Origin: Metapseudomonas boanensis
GTDB taxonomy: Bacteria > Pseudomonadota > Gammaproteobacteria > Pseudomonadales > Pseudomonadaceae
NCBI RefSeq assembly: GCF_018704125.1
Contig: NZ_JAGTIS010000003.1
Coordinates: 124,001 to 188,000 of the forward strand
Length of the DNA: 64,000 bases
Reading direction: 5' to 3'
This document shows, piece after piece, positions 62,818 through 64,000 of the stretch. The notes beneath the pieces were generated by a model, which worked only from the letters and a program-made list of their open reading frames with translations, searched no databases and was not told the origin of the DNA. How positions within the stretch are numbered: the stretch's first letter is position 1; each line of letters opens with the position of its first letter. The translations under genes were made by a program, and so were the position numbers.

Positions 62818-63306
62818 TCAACGCACGCGCACCGCGCCGCTGTGCAAGTCGGCCCAAACGTGGCCATTGGCATAGCTGAGGAACTGACAATAGACCGGGC
62901 CGTGGCGCAGCAGGTCAACCACAGCGCTGAACTGCGCCAGCGGATAGTTGAGGCTGAGTATCCGGCTAGCGGGATCGTAACTGGGCTTTTTCAGGCTCTT
63001 GCCCTCACCGTCGAACTGGATCAGCACCAACCCCACATCGGCGCCCTTGCTCAGGGGCTTGCCCTTCAGGCGAATGACCGTGGGCGAAGTGATCGGGATC
63101 GGCTGCTGGTTGGATTGGCGCTGGCTACCGAGCAGCACGGAGTATTCGGTGATCTGGATGAGTTGCTGCTGCTCGGGAGCCTCCTGGCGCAGCGAGAGGT
63201 CATCCGGCGGGAGGAACTGAATATGCATGGGCGCGTTTTCGGCGGCGCTGAGCGGCAGGCTCAGCAGCATGGCGAAGGCGGCGCCAACACGTAAAGGCGA
63301 GTACAT
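62818..63306 (-). CDS. Periplasmic hypothetical protein (PA4643-like by position)
   Basis: 162 residues from the ATG at 63306 (TTGGAG site); the frame extends to 63366 without one. A signal peptide ends at LSLPLSAAE. The remaining part is beta-rich with QHHQLQITEYSVLL-like strands (QQLIQITEYSVLLGSQRQSN) and ends in VWADLHSGAVRVR. No domain is recognised. Its position after the PA4642 homologue on the same strand fits the P. aeruginosa order. Confidence 0.7.
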   Translation of the reverse strand: MYSPLRVGAAFAMLLSLPLSAAENAPMHIQFLPPDDLSLRQEAPEQQQLIQITEYSVLLGSQRQSNQQPIPITSPTVIRLKGKPLSKGADVGLVLIQFDGEGKSLKKPSYDPASRILSLNYPLAQFSAVVDLLRHGPVYCQFLSYANGHVWADLHSGAVRVR

Positions 63307-63432
63307 CGAAAGCTCCAACGGCGTGGGTGCGCAGCACTCTAGCACGGGCCTGCGCGGCGCTGGCATTCGACTCAGGCCAACGCATGCCGTCCACCCAAAG
63401 CCCTATACTCACGCAGTTGCCAAGGAGTGACC

Positions 63433-64000
63433 ATGTCCCTGTACCTGCCCCCCTTGTTCGCAGCGCTGCGCCATACGCTGCGCGAAGGCTACTCCCTTGG
63501 CGCCCTGCGTGGCGACCTGGCGGCGGGCCTCACGGTCGGCATCATCGCCATTCCGCTGGCGATGGCGCTGGCAATTGCTGTCGGCGTGCCGCCCCAGCAT
63601 GGCCTTTACACCGTGCTGGTAGCCGCGCCGCTGATCGCCCTCACAGGCGGCTCGCGCTTCAACATCTCCGGCCCCACGGCGGCCTTCGTGGTCATCCTTC
63701 TGCCCATCACCCAGCAGTTCGGTGTCGGCGGATTGCTGCTCTGCACCCTGATGGCCGGCGTGATCCTCATCGCCATGGGACTGGCGAAAATGGGCAAGCT
63801 GATCCAATTCATTCCCTACCCCGTGACGCTGGGCTTTACCGCCGGCATCGGCATCGTCATCGCCACCCTGCAGGTCAAGGACCTGTTCGGCCTAAACCTG
63901 GCCCATCCGCCGCAAAACTATGTGGAGCAATTGCAGCTGCTGGCCAATGCCCTGCCCACCGCCCACCTGGGCGATACCCTGGTCGCACTGGTGTGCCTGG
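63433..64000 (+). CDS. dauA: SulP-type anion transporter, 3' end outside window
   Basis: The frame is open to the right edge: ATG at 63433 after AAGGAGTGACC, 189 residues visible. The SulP N-terminus is clear: LRGDLAAGLTVGIIAIPLAM with LAIAVGVPPQHGLYT, then the signature FNISGPTAAFVVIL. SulP proteins move C4-dicarboxylates, sulfate or bicarbonate; DauA-type C4-dicarboxylate uptake is likely but needs the missing STAS part to judge. Confidence 0.88.
   Translation, partial: MSLYLPPLFAALRHTLREGYSLGALRGDLAAGLTVGIIAIPLAMALAIAVGVPPQHGLYTVLVAAPLIALTGGSRFNISGPTAAFVVILLPITQQFGVGGLLLCTLMAGVILIAMGLAKMGKLIQFIPYPVTLGFTAGIGIVIATLQVKDLFGLNLAHPPQNYVEQLQLLANALPTAHLGDTLVALVCL

Overview
The window is high-GC Pseudomonas chromosome. 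The MvaT, SbcB, PurU, CcoG, PykA, Mqo and PA4642-type genes, the Pseudomonas-type REP palindromes and the P. aeruginosa-like order mvaT-sbcB-RDD-SpoIIM-DUF4129-DUF4350-MoxR-DUF58-PilZ-pykA all point there. Positions 1 to about 35,130 are accessory catabolic DNA. From about 35,400 onward the genes are core housekeeping genes.

Catabolic half. A partial TIM-barrel isomerase-like gene and an MFS transporter come first, then pbpG, a DUF488 gene and a thioesterase. From 4.6 to 8.9 kb there is a BaiE-like (bile-acid 7alpha-dehydratase family) gene divergent from an operon of a SnoaL-like protein and four SDR dehydrogenases. From 9.0 to 16.6 kb there is a complete multicomponent phenol hydroxylase operon (dmpKLMNOP order) with a COG4313 outer-membrane protein, a near-consensus sigma-54 promoter, an upstream activator palindrome and a DmpR/MopR-type phenol sensor. 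No ring-cleavage genes accompany it. From 16.8 to 35.1 kb steroid-type genes resume: two SDRs and an NAD(P)-binding epimerase-like protein behind a KstD-like flavoprotein; DUF1302, DUF1329 and an exported SurE; an operon of SDR, HSL-type esterase, a RibBX-like protein and an old-yellow-enzyme relative; a zinc-less MDR oxidoreductase; a KshA-like Rieske oxygenase; a LuxR-type regulator; a Nudix hydrolase; and a 57-residue secreted or membrane peptide.

The most interesting observation is a shared, oriented promoter box, TAGTCC-N4-GGACGATG. It occurs eight times, only in front of the steroid-type transcription units, always with the GGACGATG end facing the gene, and with a -10-like hexamer starting 20 nt further on in most cases. 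One symmetric copy serves a divergent pair. The box is absent from the phenol operon, which is sigma-54 dependent, and I did not find one in the core half. The single LuxR-type gene inside the cluster is the obvious candidate regulator, which would make this a compact TeiR-like regulon for a hydroxylated steroid or similar polycyclic alicyclic substrate.

Core half. ccoG, a MocR-type regulator, a small protein, a Pit phosphate transporter, a HerA-like ATPase, a dCACHE chemoreceptor, a CBS protein, purU, mvaT, sbcB, a six-gene overlapping MoxR operon, PilZ, two small envelope genes, a frameshifted lipoprotein gene, pykA, an IS110-family transposase remnant, a YajG-like lipoprotein, mqo, a PA4642 homologue, a periplasmic protein and the start of a SulP transporter (dauA-like). 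I saw no rRNA, tRNA or CRISPR array.
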